Below, piece by piece: positions 32,331 to 41,257 of a stretch of DNA of 51,336 nucleotides (positions are counted from its first letter, which is position 1; each line of letters opens with the position of its first letter). The stretch lies in contig JAEEIQ010000059.1 in assembly GCA_016281435.1 (NCBI GenBank), positions 1-51,336 on the forward strand, written 5' to 3'. The notes beneath the pieces were generated by a model, which had not been told where the DNA came from, did no database searches, and saw only the letters and a program-made list of their open reading frames with translations. The DNA comes from Bacteroidales bacterium (GTDB taxonomy: Bacteria > Bacteroidota > Bacteroidia > Bacteroidales > UBA932). The position numbers were made by a program, and so were the translations under genes.

Positions 32331-32338
32331 TATCTTTG
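32331..32338 (+). promoter_or_regulatory. Bacteroidota -7 promoter box for miaB
   Basis: TATCTTTG, 6 bp before the miaB ATG at 32345, so the message probably has a leader of only about 3 nt. It mirrors the minus-strand box at 32312-32319. Confidence 0.6.
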
Positions 32339-32344
32339 CAGCAG

Positions 32345-33664
32345 ATGAAAAAGGTGTACATAGAGACATACGGCTGCCAGATGAACGTCAATGACACCGA
32401 AGTGGTGTTTTCGATTCTGGCGAAGGAAGGTTACATCCGTTGCAGGGACATGGAGGAGGCGGACGTCGTGATGGCGAACACCTGCTCGGTGCGGGACAAC
32501 GCCGAACAGCGCATACGCGCCCGGATAGGCCTTTTCAACAGCCTGAGGCGGAAAAACCCCGACCTCGTCGTCGGCATACTCGGGTGCATGGCGGAGCGGC
32601 TCAAGGAGGAGCTCCTCGCTTCCGGGATGGTGGACGTGGTGGCCGGCCCTGACGCGTACCGCCGCCTGCCCGCCCTGATCGAAGGCGCTTTCGGCGGAAG
32701 CAGGGGCATCGACGTGCAGCTTTCGCGCGACGAGACCTATGCCGACATAAAACCGCTCAGGACCGATTCGAACGGGGTTTCTGCGTTCATTTCCATTATG
32801 AGGGGATGCAACAACGTATGTTCCTACTGCGTCGTGCCTTACACGCGCGGCGCCGAGCGGAGCCGCGACGCGGGGACCATAGTCCGCGAGGCCTGCGAAT
32901 GCTTCGAAGCGGGCTACAGGGAAGTCACCCTCCTCGGGCAGAATGTGGATTCGTACAGGTGGAAGGGACCCGACGGGAAGGAGACCGGTTTCGCGGAACT
33001 TCTCGCCATGGTCGCCGGCGTTTCCCCGCTGCTGCGCGTGCGCTTTGCGACATCGAACCCGCAGGACATATCAGAAGAAGTGATACGCACGATTGCGGCA
33101 TACCCCAACATCTGCCGCCATATACACCTCCCGGTCCAGTCCGGCAGCGACCGCATTCTCGAAAAGATGCGCCGCCGCTATACCCGCGACTGGTACCTCG
33201 ACAGGGTGCGGCTCATCAGGGAAGTCCTTCCCGGCTGCGGCCTGACTACCGACGTGATAGCCGGCTTCTGCTCCGAAACGGAAGGTGACCATGCGGACAC
33301 GCTGTCCCTCTTCGAGGAAGTGGGCTTCGATTCTGCGTTCATGTTCGCATACTCCGAGCGCCCGGGGACCCTCGCGGCGCGTAAATACCCCGACGACGTG
33401 CCTCCGGAGGTCAAGACCCGCAGGCTCGAGGAAATCATCGCCCTGCAGAACAGAAAGAGCCTCGAAAGCTACCGCCGCGACATCGGCAAGACCTTCGAAG
33501 TGCTGGTCGAGGGGCCCTCGAAGAGGAATCCGGAGCAGTTGTGCGGCCGGACCGGAAGCAACAAGATGTGCGTCTGGACCGACTCCGTCCACGAGGCTGG
33601 GGACTACGTGACCGTAGAGGTGGAGGATTGCACTTCCGCGACCTTGTTATGTCGGCTCAAATGA
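32345..33664 (+). CDS. miaB: tRNA-2-methylthio-N6-isopentenyladenosine37 methylthiotransferase
   Basis: A 439-aa radical SAM methylthiotransferase modifying A37 of tRNAs reading UNN codons. The N-terminal domain carries the three cysteines of the auxiliary cluster (C11 in TYGCQMN, C47 in ANTCSVR, C81 in ILGCMAE); the radical SAM cluster is C155-x3-C159-x2-C162 in RGCNNVCSYCVVPYTRG, and a TRAM-like domain ends the protein. GCQMN and CSVR are typical of MiaB rather than MtaB or RimO. The start was set at 32345 (MKKVYIETYG). Confidence 0.95.
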   Translation: MKKVYIETYGCQMNVNDTEVVFSILAKEGYIRCRDMEEADVVMANTCSVRDNAEQRIRARIGLFNSLRRKNPDLVVGILGCMAERLKEELLASGMVDVVAGPDAYRRLPALIEGAFGGSRGIDVQLSRDETYADIKPLRTDSNGVSAFISIMRGCNNVCSYCVVPYTRGAERSRDAGTIVREACECFEAGYREVTLLGQNVDSYRWKGPDGKETGFAELLAMVAGVSPLLRVRFATSNPQDISEEVIRTIAAYPNICRHIHLPVQSGSDRILEKMRRRYTRDWYLDRVRLIREVLPGCGLTTDVIAGFCSETEGDHADTLSLFEEVGFDSAFMFAYSERPGTLAARKYPDDVPPEVKTRRLEEIIALQNRKSLESYRRDIGKTFEVLVEGPSKRNPEQLCGRTGSNKMCVWTDSVHEAGDYVTVEVEDCTSATLLCRLK

Positions 33665-33665
33665 C

Positions 33666-33673
33666 TATCTTTG
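33666..33673 (+). promoter_or_regulatory. Bacteroidota promoter for trxB, immediately after miaB
   Basis: TATCTTTG, beginning 1 bp after the miaB stop and ending 6 bp before the trxB ATG. A TTG at 33644-33646, at the expected 19-nt spacing, fits the -33 element and lies inside the miaB coding end. The leader would be about 3 nt. Confidence 0.65.
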
Positions 33674-33679
33674 CATGAT

Positions 33680-34600
33680 ATGGAAAAAGTAAGGCTTCTC
33701 ATCATAGGTTCCGGTCCCGCCGGATACACTGCGGCCATCTACGCATCGCGCGCGGCCCTTTCTCCCGTTCTTTACGAAGGCAACGAGCCCGGAGGACAGC
33801 TCACCACCACTACGGTTATCGAGAACTTCCCCGGTTTCCCGGACGGTGTCGATGCGAACGCCCTGATGGCGGACATGCGCAAGCAGGCGGAGAACCTCGG
33901 CACGGACATCAGGAGGGGCCTCGTCACCTCGGCCGATCTTTCAGTAAGGCCGTTCAGGCTCACCGTCGACGGGGACAAGGAGATTGAAGCCGAGGCCCTC
34001 ATCATAGCGACGGGCGCCACCGCAAAGTACCTGGGCCTGCCTTCCGAAGAGAAGTTCAAGGGACTGGGGGTGTCGGCTTGTGCGACCTGCGACGGCTTCT
34101 TCTACCGCCGCAAGGACGTCGCCGTCGTCGGCGGGGGAGATACTGCCTGCGAAGAGGCCACCTACCTCGCCGGGCTCTGCCGCAAGGTCTACATGATAGT
34201 GCGCCGCGACGTCCTTCGCGCCTCGGAAGCCATGCAGGAGCGGGTGAAGAACACCCCCAACATCGAGATCCTGTGGAACTGCAACACGCAGGAGGTCCTC
34301 GGCGACGCCAACGGCGTGACAGGCGCGCGGCTGGTGCGCAAGGATGGCGAGGTTTTTGATATAGCTGTGGACGGATTCTTCCTGGCGATAGGACACCATC
34401 CGAATTCCGACATCTTTGCGGAGTGGCTTGCGACCGACGCTAACGGCTACATCGTTACCGACGCTCCTTCGAGCCGGACTTCCGTGGAAGGCGTTTTCGC
34501 CGCGGGAGATGTCCAGGACCCGTATTACCGGCAGGCCGTGAATGCGGCCGCATCCGGTTGCCGGGCTGCCCTGGATGCTGAAAAATTTTTGAAAAGATGA
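33680..34600 (+). CDS. trxB: Thioredoxin-disulfide reductase
   Basis: A 306-aa FAD/NADPH enzyme that keeps thioredoxin reduced. The FAD motif GSGPAGYTAA is at about 10-19, the redox pair is C134-A-T-C137 in CATCDGF, the NADPH motif VVGGGDTACEEA follows, and the final FAD segment GVFAAGDVQD is complete. The start at 33680 is preferred over an upstream TTG that lies inside the promoter box. The stop overlaps the bamD start (ATGA). Confidence 0.96.
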   Translation: MEKVRLLIIGSGPAGYTAAIYASRAALSPVLYEGNEPGGQLTTTTVIENFPGFPDGVDANALMADMRKQAENLGTDIRRGLVTSADLSVRPFRLTVDGDKEIEAEALIIATGATAKYLGLPSEEKFKGLGVSACATCDGFFYRRKDVAVVGGGDTACEEATYLAGLCRKVYMIVRRDVLRASEAMQERVKNTPNIEILWNCNTQEVLGDANGVTGARLVRKDGEVFDIAVDGFFLAIGHHPNSDIFAEWLATDANGYIVTDAPSSRTSVEGVFAAGDVQDPYYRQAVNAAASGCRAALDAEKFLKR

Positions 34601-35424
34601 GAAAGACGTCCATAGTTATCCTGACGGTCCTGGCCTTTGCGGCCACGGCCCTTGTCCCCTCATGCAAGTCGCAGTACGAAGCGCTCCTGGACGGCAACGA
34701 CGTGGAGGCCAAGTATGCGGCCGCATTCGAATATTTCAACGCCGGCAAGTACCAGAAAGCCGCGGCCCTGTTCGAGTCGCTGGCGGTCCTGACCAGCGGA
34801 TCCGAGCGGGACGACACCGTCCAGTATTACTGGGGATTGAGCAACTACCGCGACAGGGATTACTATACGGCAGAGACCAATTTCAACCGCTTCCTCGAGA
34901 ATTTCCCGCGCAGCCCGTTCGCCGAGTCGGCCCGTTTCTTCCGCCTGGACTGCCTATACCAGTCCACTTACCGTTACGAGCTGGACCAGGTGCCCACCTA
35001 CACTGCTATAACCGCTATCAGCGAATTCATCGTGGAGTATCCGGACAACGCCCACATCCCCGTCTGCAACCGCATGCTGCTGGACCTCAACGAGAGGCTG
35101 GACCGCAAGGCGTTCGAAAATGCCAGGATATATTATAAGATGGAGGACTACAAGGCGGCCCGCGTCGCGCTTAAAAACGTGCTCAAGGACGACGCTGACA
35201 ACATGTACCGGGAGGACATCCTCTATTATACGGCCATGTCTTCCTACAAGTATGCGTTCCTCAGCGTCCCCTCGAAACAGAAGGAGAGATACCTTTCTTT
35301 CGTGGACGACTATTATAACTTCGTGGGGGAGTACCCGGAGTCGAAGTACCGCAAGGAACTGGACGGCCTGTACCGCAAAGTGAAAAAAAATGAAACTTCC
35401 GCCGGAGCGGCCTCCGTACAATAA
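34597..35424 (+). CDS. bamD: Outer membrane protein assembly factor BamD
   Basis: A 275-aa lipoprotein with lipobox VPSC (Cys at about residue 23) followed by tetratricopeptide-like helix pairs (AFEYFNAGKYQKAAALFESL, then SRFL-type repeats ending in NFPRSPFAESARF). The pattern and size fit BamD/YfiO, the essential partner of BamA in inserting outer membrane proteins. BamA is at 44201-46777. The usual Bacteroidota order bamD-rpoZ-recN supports the call. Confidence 0.92.
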   Translation: MRKTSIVILTVLAFAATALVPSCKSQYEALLDGNDVEAKYAAAFEYFNAGKYQKAAALFESLAVLTSGSERDDTVQYYWGLSNYRDRDYYTAETNFNRFLENFPRSPFAESARFFRLDCLYQSTYRYELDQVPTYTAITAISEFIVEYPDNAHIPVCNRMLLDLNERLDRKAFENARIYYKMEDYKAARVALKNVLKDDADNMYREDILYYTAMSSYKYAFLSVPSKQKERYLSFVDDYYNFVGEYPESKYRKELDGLYRKVKKNETSAGAASVQ

Positions 35425-35439
35425 ACAGAGACAATAATT

Positions 35440-35766
35440 ATGGACAACAAGAAAATACCCCTGAACACCATCACGCGGGATGTCAAGAATCTCGCCGAAC
35501 CCACGGGCAACATCTACGAATCCGTGGTGATCCTCTACAAGCGCGCAAACCAGATCGCACTGGCCGAAAAGAAGGAACTTTCCAAGAAGCTGGAGGATTT
35601 TAAGAACGAACGCGACACCATGGCCGAAGTCTTCGAGAACAAGGAACAGATAGAAATCTCCAAGTACTACGAGCGCCAGCCCAAGCCTGATCTCGTGGCC
35701 ATTTCCGAATTCGAAAACGACGAACTTTACTACCGCGTGGCCGAAAATGACGACGTAAGGGGTTGA
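35440..35766 (+). CDS. rpoZ: DNA-directed RNA polymerase omega subunit (Rpb6-type)
   Basis: A 108-aa protein of the Bacteroidota omega family, related to eukaryotic Rpb6. The helical core is GNIYESVVILYKRANQIA, followed by a charged helix and an acidic C-terminal part. It stabilises RNA polymerase assembly. It sits between bamD (15 bp) and recN (15 bp). Confidence 0.88.
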   Translation: MDNKKIPLNTITRDVKNLAEPTGNIYESVVILYKRANQIALAEKKELSKKLEDFKNERDTMAEVFENKEQIEISKYYERQPKPDLVAISEFENDELYYRVAENDDVRG

Positions 35767-35781
35767 CGCCTTTTCCCGCCT

Positions 35782-37437
35782 ATGCTGCGCTCGCTGCTTA
35801 TCCGCCATTACGTTTTGATAGACTCTCTGGAAGTTGTTTTTCCGGAGGGTCTGATCATTATTACGGGACAGACAGGGGCCGGCAAATCCATCCTTCTCGG
35901 GGCGCTCTCGCTGGCCCTTGGGGCGAAGAGCGACGCTTCCGTGATATCGGAAGGCGCCGACAGTTGCGTAGTCGAAGCGGAGTTCTCCGTTACTGATCCG
36001 CAGGTGGACGAGATGCTGGCGGAGCATGACGTCGAGCGCGAGGGGCATACCCTGTTCGTCCGCCGGGTCGTGTCGGCATCCGGACGCTCGCGTTCCTTCA
36101 TCAACGACTGTCCCGTCCCTATCCAGTTGCTGCAGGCCCTGTCCTCGCGGCTCGTGGACGTGCATTCCCAGCATCAGAGCCTGTCCCTTTCGGACAAGTC
36201 CTTCCAGATGGCGGTGCTTGACCGTTACGCGGGTAATGCTGAGCTGCTGGACGGATGCAGGAAGGCCTGGAAGGAACTCCAGGACCTTGGAGCCAGGGCA
36301 GAGTCCGTGCGCGGGCGGCTGCAGCGCCTGGCGGCCGACAGGGAGTATAACGAATCCCGTTTCTCGGTCCTGGACAAGGCCGGATTGCGTGAAGGGGAAC
36401 TTGCCGAGCTCGAGCAGACGCAGAAGCAGATGGCCGGAGCGGAGCAGATCCTGAGTTCCCTCGGGGAGGTGCGCTCCCTTCTGGATCCGCCGGACGGGGT
36501 TTCCGTGCCGGCATTGCTGAAAGAGGCCTCGCGGCTTCTGGAGAAGACTTCGAGGCTGGTCCCGTCCCTTTCGCAGTTGTCTGCCCGTATGGACTCCGTG
36601 CGCATCGAGCTTGAGGATATCCTGGCCGAGGTCGAATCCGCCGGAGAATCCGTTAGCCTTTCTCCTGAGCGCCTGGAAGAGGTGGAATCCAGGATGGCAC
36701 TTATCTACGATCTTTTCAACCGTTTCTCCTGCAGGACCGAGGCCGAATTGATTGAAAGGAAGGAAGAGTACTCCCGGGCCCTTTTCGATTCGAGTTCGCT
36801 CGAAGATGAACTGGCTGCCCTGGAGGCCTCGATAAAGACATGCCGCGCTCGTCATGCGGAGATATGCCGCGCCCTCGCGGACTCCCGCAGGAAGGCTGCG
36901 CCCGCCCTTGCGGCGGAGATAGAATCGTCCCTCCATTTCCTGGAACTTGACGGCGCCGTGTTCTCGATCGCGCTTTCCGACGCTCCCGCCGGAGCCGGAG
37001 GATCGGATGCGGTCACTTTCCTTTTCAGCGCGTCGGGAAGCGCTCCTGCCGACGTGAGCCGCTGCGCCTCGGGCGGTGAGATATCCCGAATCATGCTGTG
37101 CCTCAAGGCGGTGATGGCCCGTTATGCCGCCATGCCGACGATGGTATTCGACGAAATCGATACCGGGGTGTCCGGCAGCGCCGCCGACAAGATGGGCCAG
37201 ATGATATGCCGGATGGGCCGCGACATGCAGGTCTTCGCTATCACGCATCTCCCGCAGGTCGCCGCGCAGGGAGATGCCCATTATCTGGTCTCACGTGAGA
37301 ACGGCAGGTCCGGAATCCGTGCCCTCGAAGGCCGCGACCGGGTCGGGGAGATAGCGCGGCTGCTCAGCGGCTCCAGCGTGACCGCCGAAGCCGTTGCCAA
37401 TGCCGAAGCCCTTCTGAGGGCTGCTTCTAGGAGATAA
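35782..37437 (+). CDS. recN: DNA repair protein RecN
   Basis: A 551-aa SMC-like ATPase acting early in double-strand break repair. Walker A is GQTGAGKS at residues 29-36; the central part is a coiled coil broken by a short hinge, and the C-terminal half carries the ABC signature region RCASGGEISRIML and Walker B MVFDEIDTGVSG. Length is typical. Its last 11 bp overlap the end of the convergent serine palmitoyltransferase gene. Confidence 0.96.
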   Translation: MLRSLLIRHYVLIDSLEVVFPEGLIIITGQTGAGKSILLGALSLALGAKSDASVISEGADSCVVEAEFSVTDPQVDEMLAEHDVEREGHTLFVRRVVSASGRSRSFINDCPVPIQLLQALSSRLVDVHSQHQSLSLSDKSFQMAVLDRYAGNAELLDGCRKAWKELQDLGARAESVRGRLQRLAADREYNESRFSVLDKAGLREGELAELEQTQKQMAGAEQILSSLGEVRSLLDPPDGVSVPALLKEASRLLEKTSRLVPSLSQLSARMDSVRIELEDILAEVESAGESVSLSPERLEEVESRMALIYDLFNRFSCRTEAELIERKEEYSRALFDSSSLEDELAALEASIKTCRARHAEICRALADSRRKAAPALAAEIESSLHFLELDGAVFSIALSDAPAGAGGSDAVTFLFSASGSAPADVSRCASGGEISRIMLCLKAVMARYAAMPTMVFDEIDTGVSGSAADKMGQMICRMGRDMQVFAITHLPQVAAQGDAHYLVSRENGRSGIRALEGRDRVGEIARLLSGSSVTAEAVANAEALLRAASRR

Positions 37438-38620
37438 CTTCCAGTTTCCTGAATATCGCGGTCAGCTTCTCGACCGCCTCGTCCACCTGTTCGATACTGT
37501 GCGTCGCCATCAGGGCGAAACGTATCAGCACATCATTCTCGGGCACGGCAGGCGCGATGACCGGGGTGATGAACACGCCCTGCTCGTATGCCATCTTGAC
37601 GATGGTCATGGCCTTGAATGTGTCGCGGACGAACAGGGGGATGATGGGGGACTGGGTGTGTCCGATGTCGAATCCGTTATCCTTGAACGCCTGCTGCGCA
37701 TGGCGGGTGATTTCCCAGAGATGCTCCCTCCTTTCGGGTTCTTCGATCATGATGTCGAGGGCCCTGGAAGCGGCCGCGGTCGCGGCGGGGGTCATCGAAG
37801 CGCTGAATATGAGGGACCTGGAATTGTGCTTGAGGTAGTTGATGACTTCCTTGTCTCCGGCGATGAATCCACCGAGCGAGCCGAAGCTCTTCGAGAACGT
37901 GCCCATGATGAGGTCCGTCTTGTCCGTGAGGCCGAAATGGCTCGCGGTTCCGGAGCCGTTCTCGCCGATCACTCCGAGGGCGTGCGCATCGTCCACCATG
38001 ACGGAGGCGTTGTATTTCTCGCAGAGTTCGACGATCCGGGGCAGGGGAGCGATGTCTCCCTCCATCGAATAGACGCCGTCTACCACTATGAGCTTCGGAG
38101 CGTTGCGGGGAGTCATGCGAAGCTTGCGCTCGAGGACGGTCATGTCGTTGTGCTGGAATTTGCGCACTTCGCTGAAACTCAGGCGGCTGCCGTCTATGAT
38201 GCAGGCGTGGTCCAGCGCATCGAGGAAGATGAATCCTCCCCTGAATCCGAGGCAGCTGACCACTCCGAGGTTGACCTGGAATCCGGTGCTGTAAGTGACG
38301 GCTTCATCCTTGCCTACGAATTTGGCAAGTTTGGCCTCGAGCTCTTCGTGGATGTCGAGGGTTCCGTTGAGGAAGCGGCTTCCGGAGCAGCTGGTGCCGT
38401 ATTTGCGTACCGCCGCTTCCGCGGCTTCCTTGAGACGTGGGTCGTCGGAAAGTCCGAGGTAGGAGTTCGATCCGAACATCAGGACCTTGCTGCCGTCAGC
38501 CATGGTGACGAGCGGATCCTGTCCCGAGGCAATCGGGCGGTAGTATGGATATATGTCACGCTGCTTTACCTCGTCGGCGAGGGTGTATTTTGCGCAGATT
38601 TCGTTCAGGATTTTTTTCAT
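37427..38620 (-). CDS. spt: Serine palmitoyltransferase (bacterial sphingolipid synthesis)
   Basis: A 397-aa alpha-oxoamine synthase. The PLP lysine is K244 in GTFSKSFGSLGG, the substrate-site H138 is in DALDHACI, and the PLP-interacting aspartate precedes AHALGV (about 211). The overall pattern (MFGSNSYLGL, SRFLNGTLDIHEELE, ESPII-like TQSPIIPLFVRDTF) closely matches Bacteroides serine palmitoyltransferase rather than glycine C-acetyltransferase (Kbl) or BioF. It condenses serine with an acyl-CoA to start dihydrosphingolipid synthesis. It lies 30 bp after the LysM gene and may share its transcript. Confidence 0.88.
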   Translation of the reverse strand: MKKILNEICAKYTLADEVKQRDIYPYYRPIASGQDPLVTMADGSKVLMFGSNSYLGLSDDPRLKEAAEAAVRKYGTSCSGSRFLNGTLDIHEELEAKLAKFVGKDEAVTYSTGFQVNLGVVSCLGFRGGFIFLDALDHACIIDGSRLSFSEVRKFQHNDMTVLERKLRMTPRNAPKLIVVDGVYSMEGDIAPLPRIVELCEKYNASVMVDDAHALGVIGENGSGTASHFGLTDKTDLIMGTFSKSFGSLGGFIAGDKEVINYLKHNSRSLIFSASMTPAATAAASRALDIMIEEPERREHLWEITRHAQQAFKDNGFDIGHTQSPIIPLFVRDTFKAMTIVKMAYEQGVFITPVIAPAVPENDVLIRFALMATHSIEQVDEAVEKLTAIFRKLEVIS

Positions 38621-38650
38621 CGGTTTGGTTTATAGTACGTTGGGTTATTA

Positions 38651-40132
38651 TCAAAGAAGTGAAATCGAGTAATCGGTATTGTATATCACGCGGCGCACCG
38701 CAGTGTTGACCTGCCCCGGACCATCGGCGGGCTTGAAGCGGAAGTCCGTATGCAGGCCGCGTTTGGGGAATTCGTCCAGTTTTCTGAACCACTGCCGTCC
38801 CCAGACGGAGCAGGCAGAGATGAAGTACATGGCTGAGTCGTAGCCCTGGAATGCGTATGAGCCGGGCTCGGACTTGAACAGCGCCCTGTAAGCCATCACG
38901 AACGACTTCACGGCCGGATCGGTGTAGTCGACGAAATAGGTCGTCGCCAGTCTCAGCGAAACGTTGTGGAAGGTCTCCACGTCGATGAGGTCGAACCCCC
39001 GGACCTTGGAGGAACAATATACCGTGACGGAGTAATTCTTGTATGCCAGAAGGTTGGCGTTGCGGATGACGTCCCCGACGAAGGCTTCGTTGTCCGAAGC
39101 GATGAAAAAGCGGGTGACTCCGCTGCGGGTGGACGCGCCTTCGAAGGAAGGCTGCATGTTCAATCCCTGGAGGATGCCATATGAAATGGTCTTGACCCTG
39201 AGCCCGGAACGGCGGAGTTCTTCGATGAGGAAGGCGGAATCTTCCGTCAGGGGCACGTCGTTTTCCTTGACCAGCACGAGGCTGTCCGCAGGCTGGGTCT
39301 CGGATGCCGCCCATGCGACCATATCCCTTATCTGCTCCTGCCAGGGGGTCGGCGCCTGCACTATGCGGGCGGACGCGGCAGCAGGGGCCACCCTGGGGTC
39401 GAGAGGGGATACTATGCGGCTTTCCTGCGCGGTCCTGGGCAGCATCGTCCTGATATCCTTTTCACTGACGGGACCGAGGATCACGTCGGCTTCGTCCAGG
39501 GAAACGCTCTCCCTTTCGAGGCTGTCGGATATGTTGCAGAGGGTAATGTCCATCTTGAGGCCGTTCCTCCCGAGATCGCGTGCAGCCAGGAGCACACCGC
39601 TGTAGAACTCCAGGGAGCCTTCGTTGCCGGCCGGTCCTTTCCCGAGGGGAAGGAGCACGGCGACCCGGATCCTTTCCGGGATGTCCGGTACAAACGTTTC
39701 GACGCTGTCTGCGGGAACCGTGGCGAGGGTGTCGGGCTGCTGTGGCTCAGGCTCCGGAACCGGGGCCGGGGTTTCTTCCGCCGGGGTGTGGATATGTACG
39801 CCCGGGAAAATGGCCTTGTCGGCGGAGGGGGCCGCCGCAGCCTTGCCCTTGCGTACGGGAATCAGCAGTATCTGGTTGGCTTTCAGCCCTTCCGTGCGGA
39901 GGTTGAGGGTGGGATTTGCGTCGTAGACTTCCTGGACCTCGACCCCGTATGCCTTGCAGATCGACCAGAGGGTCTGTTTCGCCGTGACGACATGGGACCA
40001 GTATACTTTCCCGCCGACGCGTACCTTGTCCCTGGAGAGATGGACCTCAGGGGCGACATACTCCTGCGCATAGGCCTGCAGGGGGCCTGCGCAGAGGATG
40101 GCGGCGAGCATGAGCGGGAGTATCTTTCTCAT
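38651..40132 (-). CDS. Exported LysM protein with a C-terminal receptor-type (periplasmic binding) fold
   Basis: A 493-aa protein with a signal peptide (about residues 1-22). A LysM-type peptidoglycan-binding domain (about 48-93) contains TLWSICKAYGVEVQEVYDAN and ends with QILLIPV. A Pro/Glu-rich linker follows, and from about residue 155 to the end a leucine/isoleucine-binding-protein-like fold (IRVAVLLPLG, GVLLAARDL, GYDSAMYF). The domain order recalls LpoA-type activators, which also use a type 1 periplasmic binding fold, but this is inference. I chose the start at 40130-40132 (ATGA overlap with the glycosyltransferase stop); an ATG two codons earlier is also possible. Confidence 0.75.
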   Translation of the reverse strand: MRKILPLMLAAILCAGPLQAYAQEYVAPEVHLSRDKVRVGGKVYWSHVVTAKQTLWSICKAYGVEVQEVYDANPTLNLRTEGLKANQILLIPVRKGKAAAAPSADKAIFPGVHIHTPAEETPAPVPEPEPQQPDTLATVPADSVETFVPDIPERIRVAVLLPLGKGPAGNEGSLEFYSGVLLAARDLGRNGLKMDITLCNISDSLERESVSLDEADVILGPVSEKDIRTMLPRTAQESRIVSPLDPRVAPAAASARIVQAPTPWQEQIRDMVAWAASETQPADSLVLVKENDVPLTEDSAFLIEELRRSGLRVKTISYGILQGLNMQPSFEGASTRSGVTRFFIASDNEAFVGDVIRNANLLAYKNYSVTVYCSSKVRGFDLIDVETFHNVSLRLATTYFVDYTDPAVKSFVMAYRALFKSEPGSYAFQGYDSAMYFISACSVWGRQWFRKLDEFPKRGLHTDFRFKPADGPGQVNTAVRRVIYNTDYSISLL

Positions 40133-41250
40133 AAACATTCTGCAAATTTAAGCAAATCCCGGCAAAAGCCGGACCATGACAGACTCTCCTTTTCAGAAAG
40201 TATGGCTTTTTTGCAGTTTTCCCCGATTGCAGGGTCGCTGAAATAGCGTTCGATCTCCGCCTTTATGGCGTCAGGGTCGGCTTTCGGGGCTACCAGTCCG
40301 GTGCCCCTGTCGCCTATGGTTTCCCTGAGTCCGCCGGTGTCCGTGACGACCATGGGCACGTCGAAATGGTAGGAGATGGAACTGATGCCGCTCTGCGTGG
40401 CGCTGCGGTAAGGCAGCACGGCGAGGTCGGCGGCGCTGAAGTAGTCCTTGACTTCCGAATCACGGATATATGAGAGGAAGGTGTGTATCCTGTCCTTGTG
40501 CGGGGACGCGTCGATCAGGGCGGCATATTTGTCGAAGGGGCCGTAGGGCTCTCCTGCGATGACGAGCTGATATCCTTCCGGAAGCCGGTTGAAGGCCTGC
40601 AAGAGTATGTCCAGGCCCTTGTATTCCCTTATGAGACCGAAGAAAAGCAGGGTCTTCAGCCCGGGGTCGAGGCCCAGGCGGTTTGCGGCCCGACCGCGCT
40701 CGAGTTTCTGCCCGAAATGCGAGTAGAGGGGATGCTGGTGCACTATGTAGCGTGCGTCCGGGCGCAGCCGAAGAAGGTCCGACGAGACCTCCCCGCACAT
40801 GGTCACGAAACCGGTGCAGCGATGAAGGAACCATCTTGTGAGCGGGGTGTCGAAGAAGCGCTGCTCGTGCGGGACGACATTGTCAAGGATGGCTATCACC
40901 TTGCAGCCGGGATTCATCCGCGAGGCGACGTAGCCCAGCGACGGGGCGAACCAGGACATCCAGTACCGCAGCAGGAGCACGTCCGGATTCCACTTGCGTA
41001 TGACCCTTGCCGTACGGCCCCAGGAAAAAGGATTGGCCGTATCCAGAAGAGCCTGCGACTCTACGGGTACGGCCTCGTCTTCGTCCGTGACGTACTGCGT
41101 TTTTCCAGGGAAAAGCAGGTCCGGATACTGGCGCTTGAAATTGAAGGCCCTGACTTCATGCTCCTTCCCCAGTTCGCCCATGAGGCTGGCGTTGAACTGG
41201 GCTATCCCTCCTCTGTAAGGGTAGAAGCAGGAAAGTATGGCTATCTTCAA
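40129..41250 (-). CDS. Family 4 glycosyltransferase
   Basis: A 373-aa GT-B fold protein. The N-terminal acceptor domain begins IAILSCFYPYRGGIAQF; the C-terminal donor domain has FFGLIREYKGLDILLQAF, then VLPYRSATQSGISSISYHF and PMVVTDTGGLRETI, the usual GT4 donor-binding segments with a glutamate in GLRETIG. It transfers a sugar from a nucleotide donor; donor and acceptor are unknown. Given the co-transcribed envelope genes and downstream sphingolipid synthase, a glycolipid or surface polysaccharide is plausible. Confidence 0.85.
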   Translation of the reverse strand: MKIAILSCFYPYRGGIAQFNASLMGELGKEHEVRAFNFKRQYPDLLFPGKTQYVTDEDEAVPVESQALLDTANPFSWGRTARVIRKWNPDVLLLRYWMSWFAPSLGYVASRMNPGCKVIAILDNVVPHEQRFFDTPLTRWFLHRCTGFVTMCGEVSSDLLRLRPDARYIVHQHPLYSHFGQKLERGRAANRLGLDPGLKTLLFFGLIREYKGLDILLQAFNRLPEGYQLVIAGEPYGPFDKYAALIDASPHKDRIHTFLSYIRDSEVKDYFSAADLAVLPYRSATQSGISSISYHFDVPMVVTDTGGLRETIGDRGTGLVAPKADPDAIKAEIERYFSDPAIGENCKKAILSEKESLSWSGFCRDLLKFAECL

Positions 41251-41257
41251 GCGTCAG

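Noticed and set aside
34954..37281. A 775-codon minus-strand open frame opposite bamD, rpoZ and recN
   Set aside because: It runs across three well-supported genes and its translation resembles no protein; it is a mirror of their codon bias.
37427..38620. Glycine C-acetyltransferase (kbl)
   Set aside because: The protein follows the Bacteroides serine palmitoyltransferase pattern throughout, and no threonine dehydrogenase gene is adjacent.
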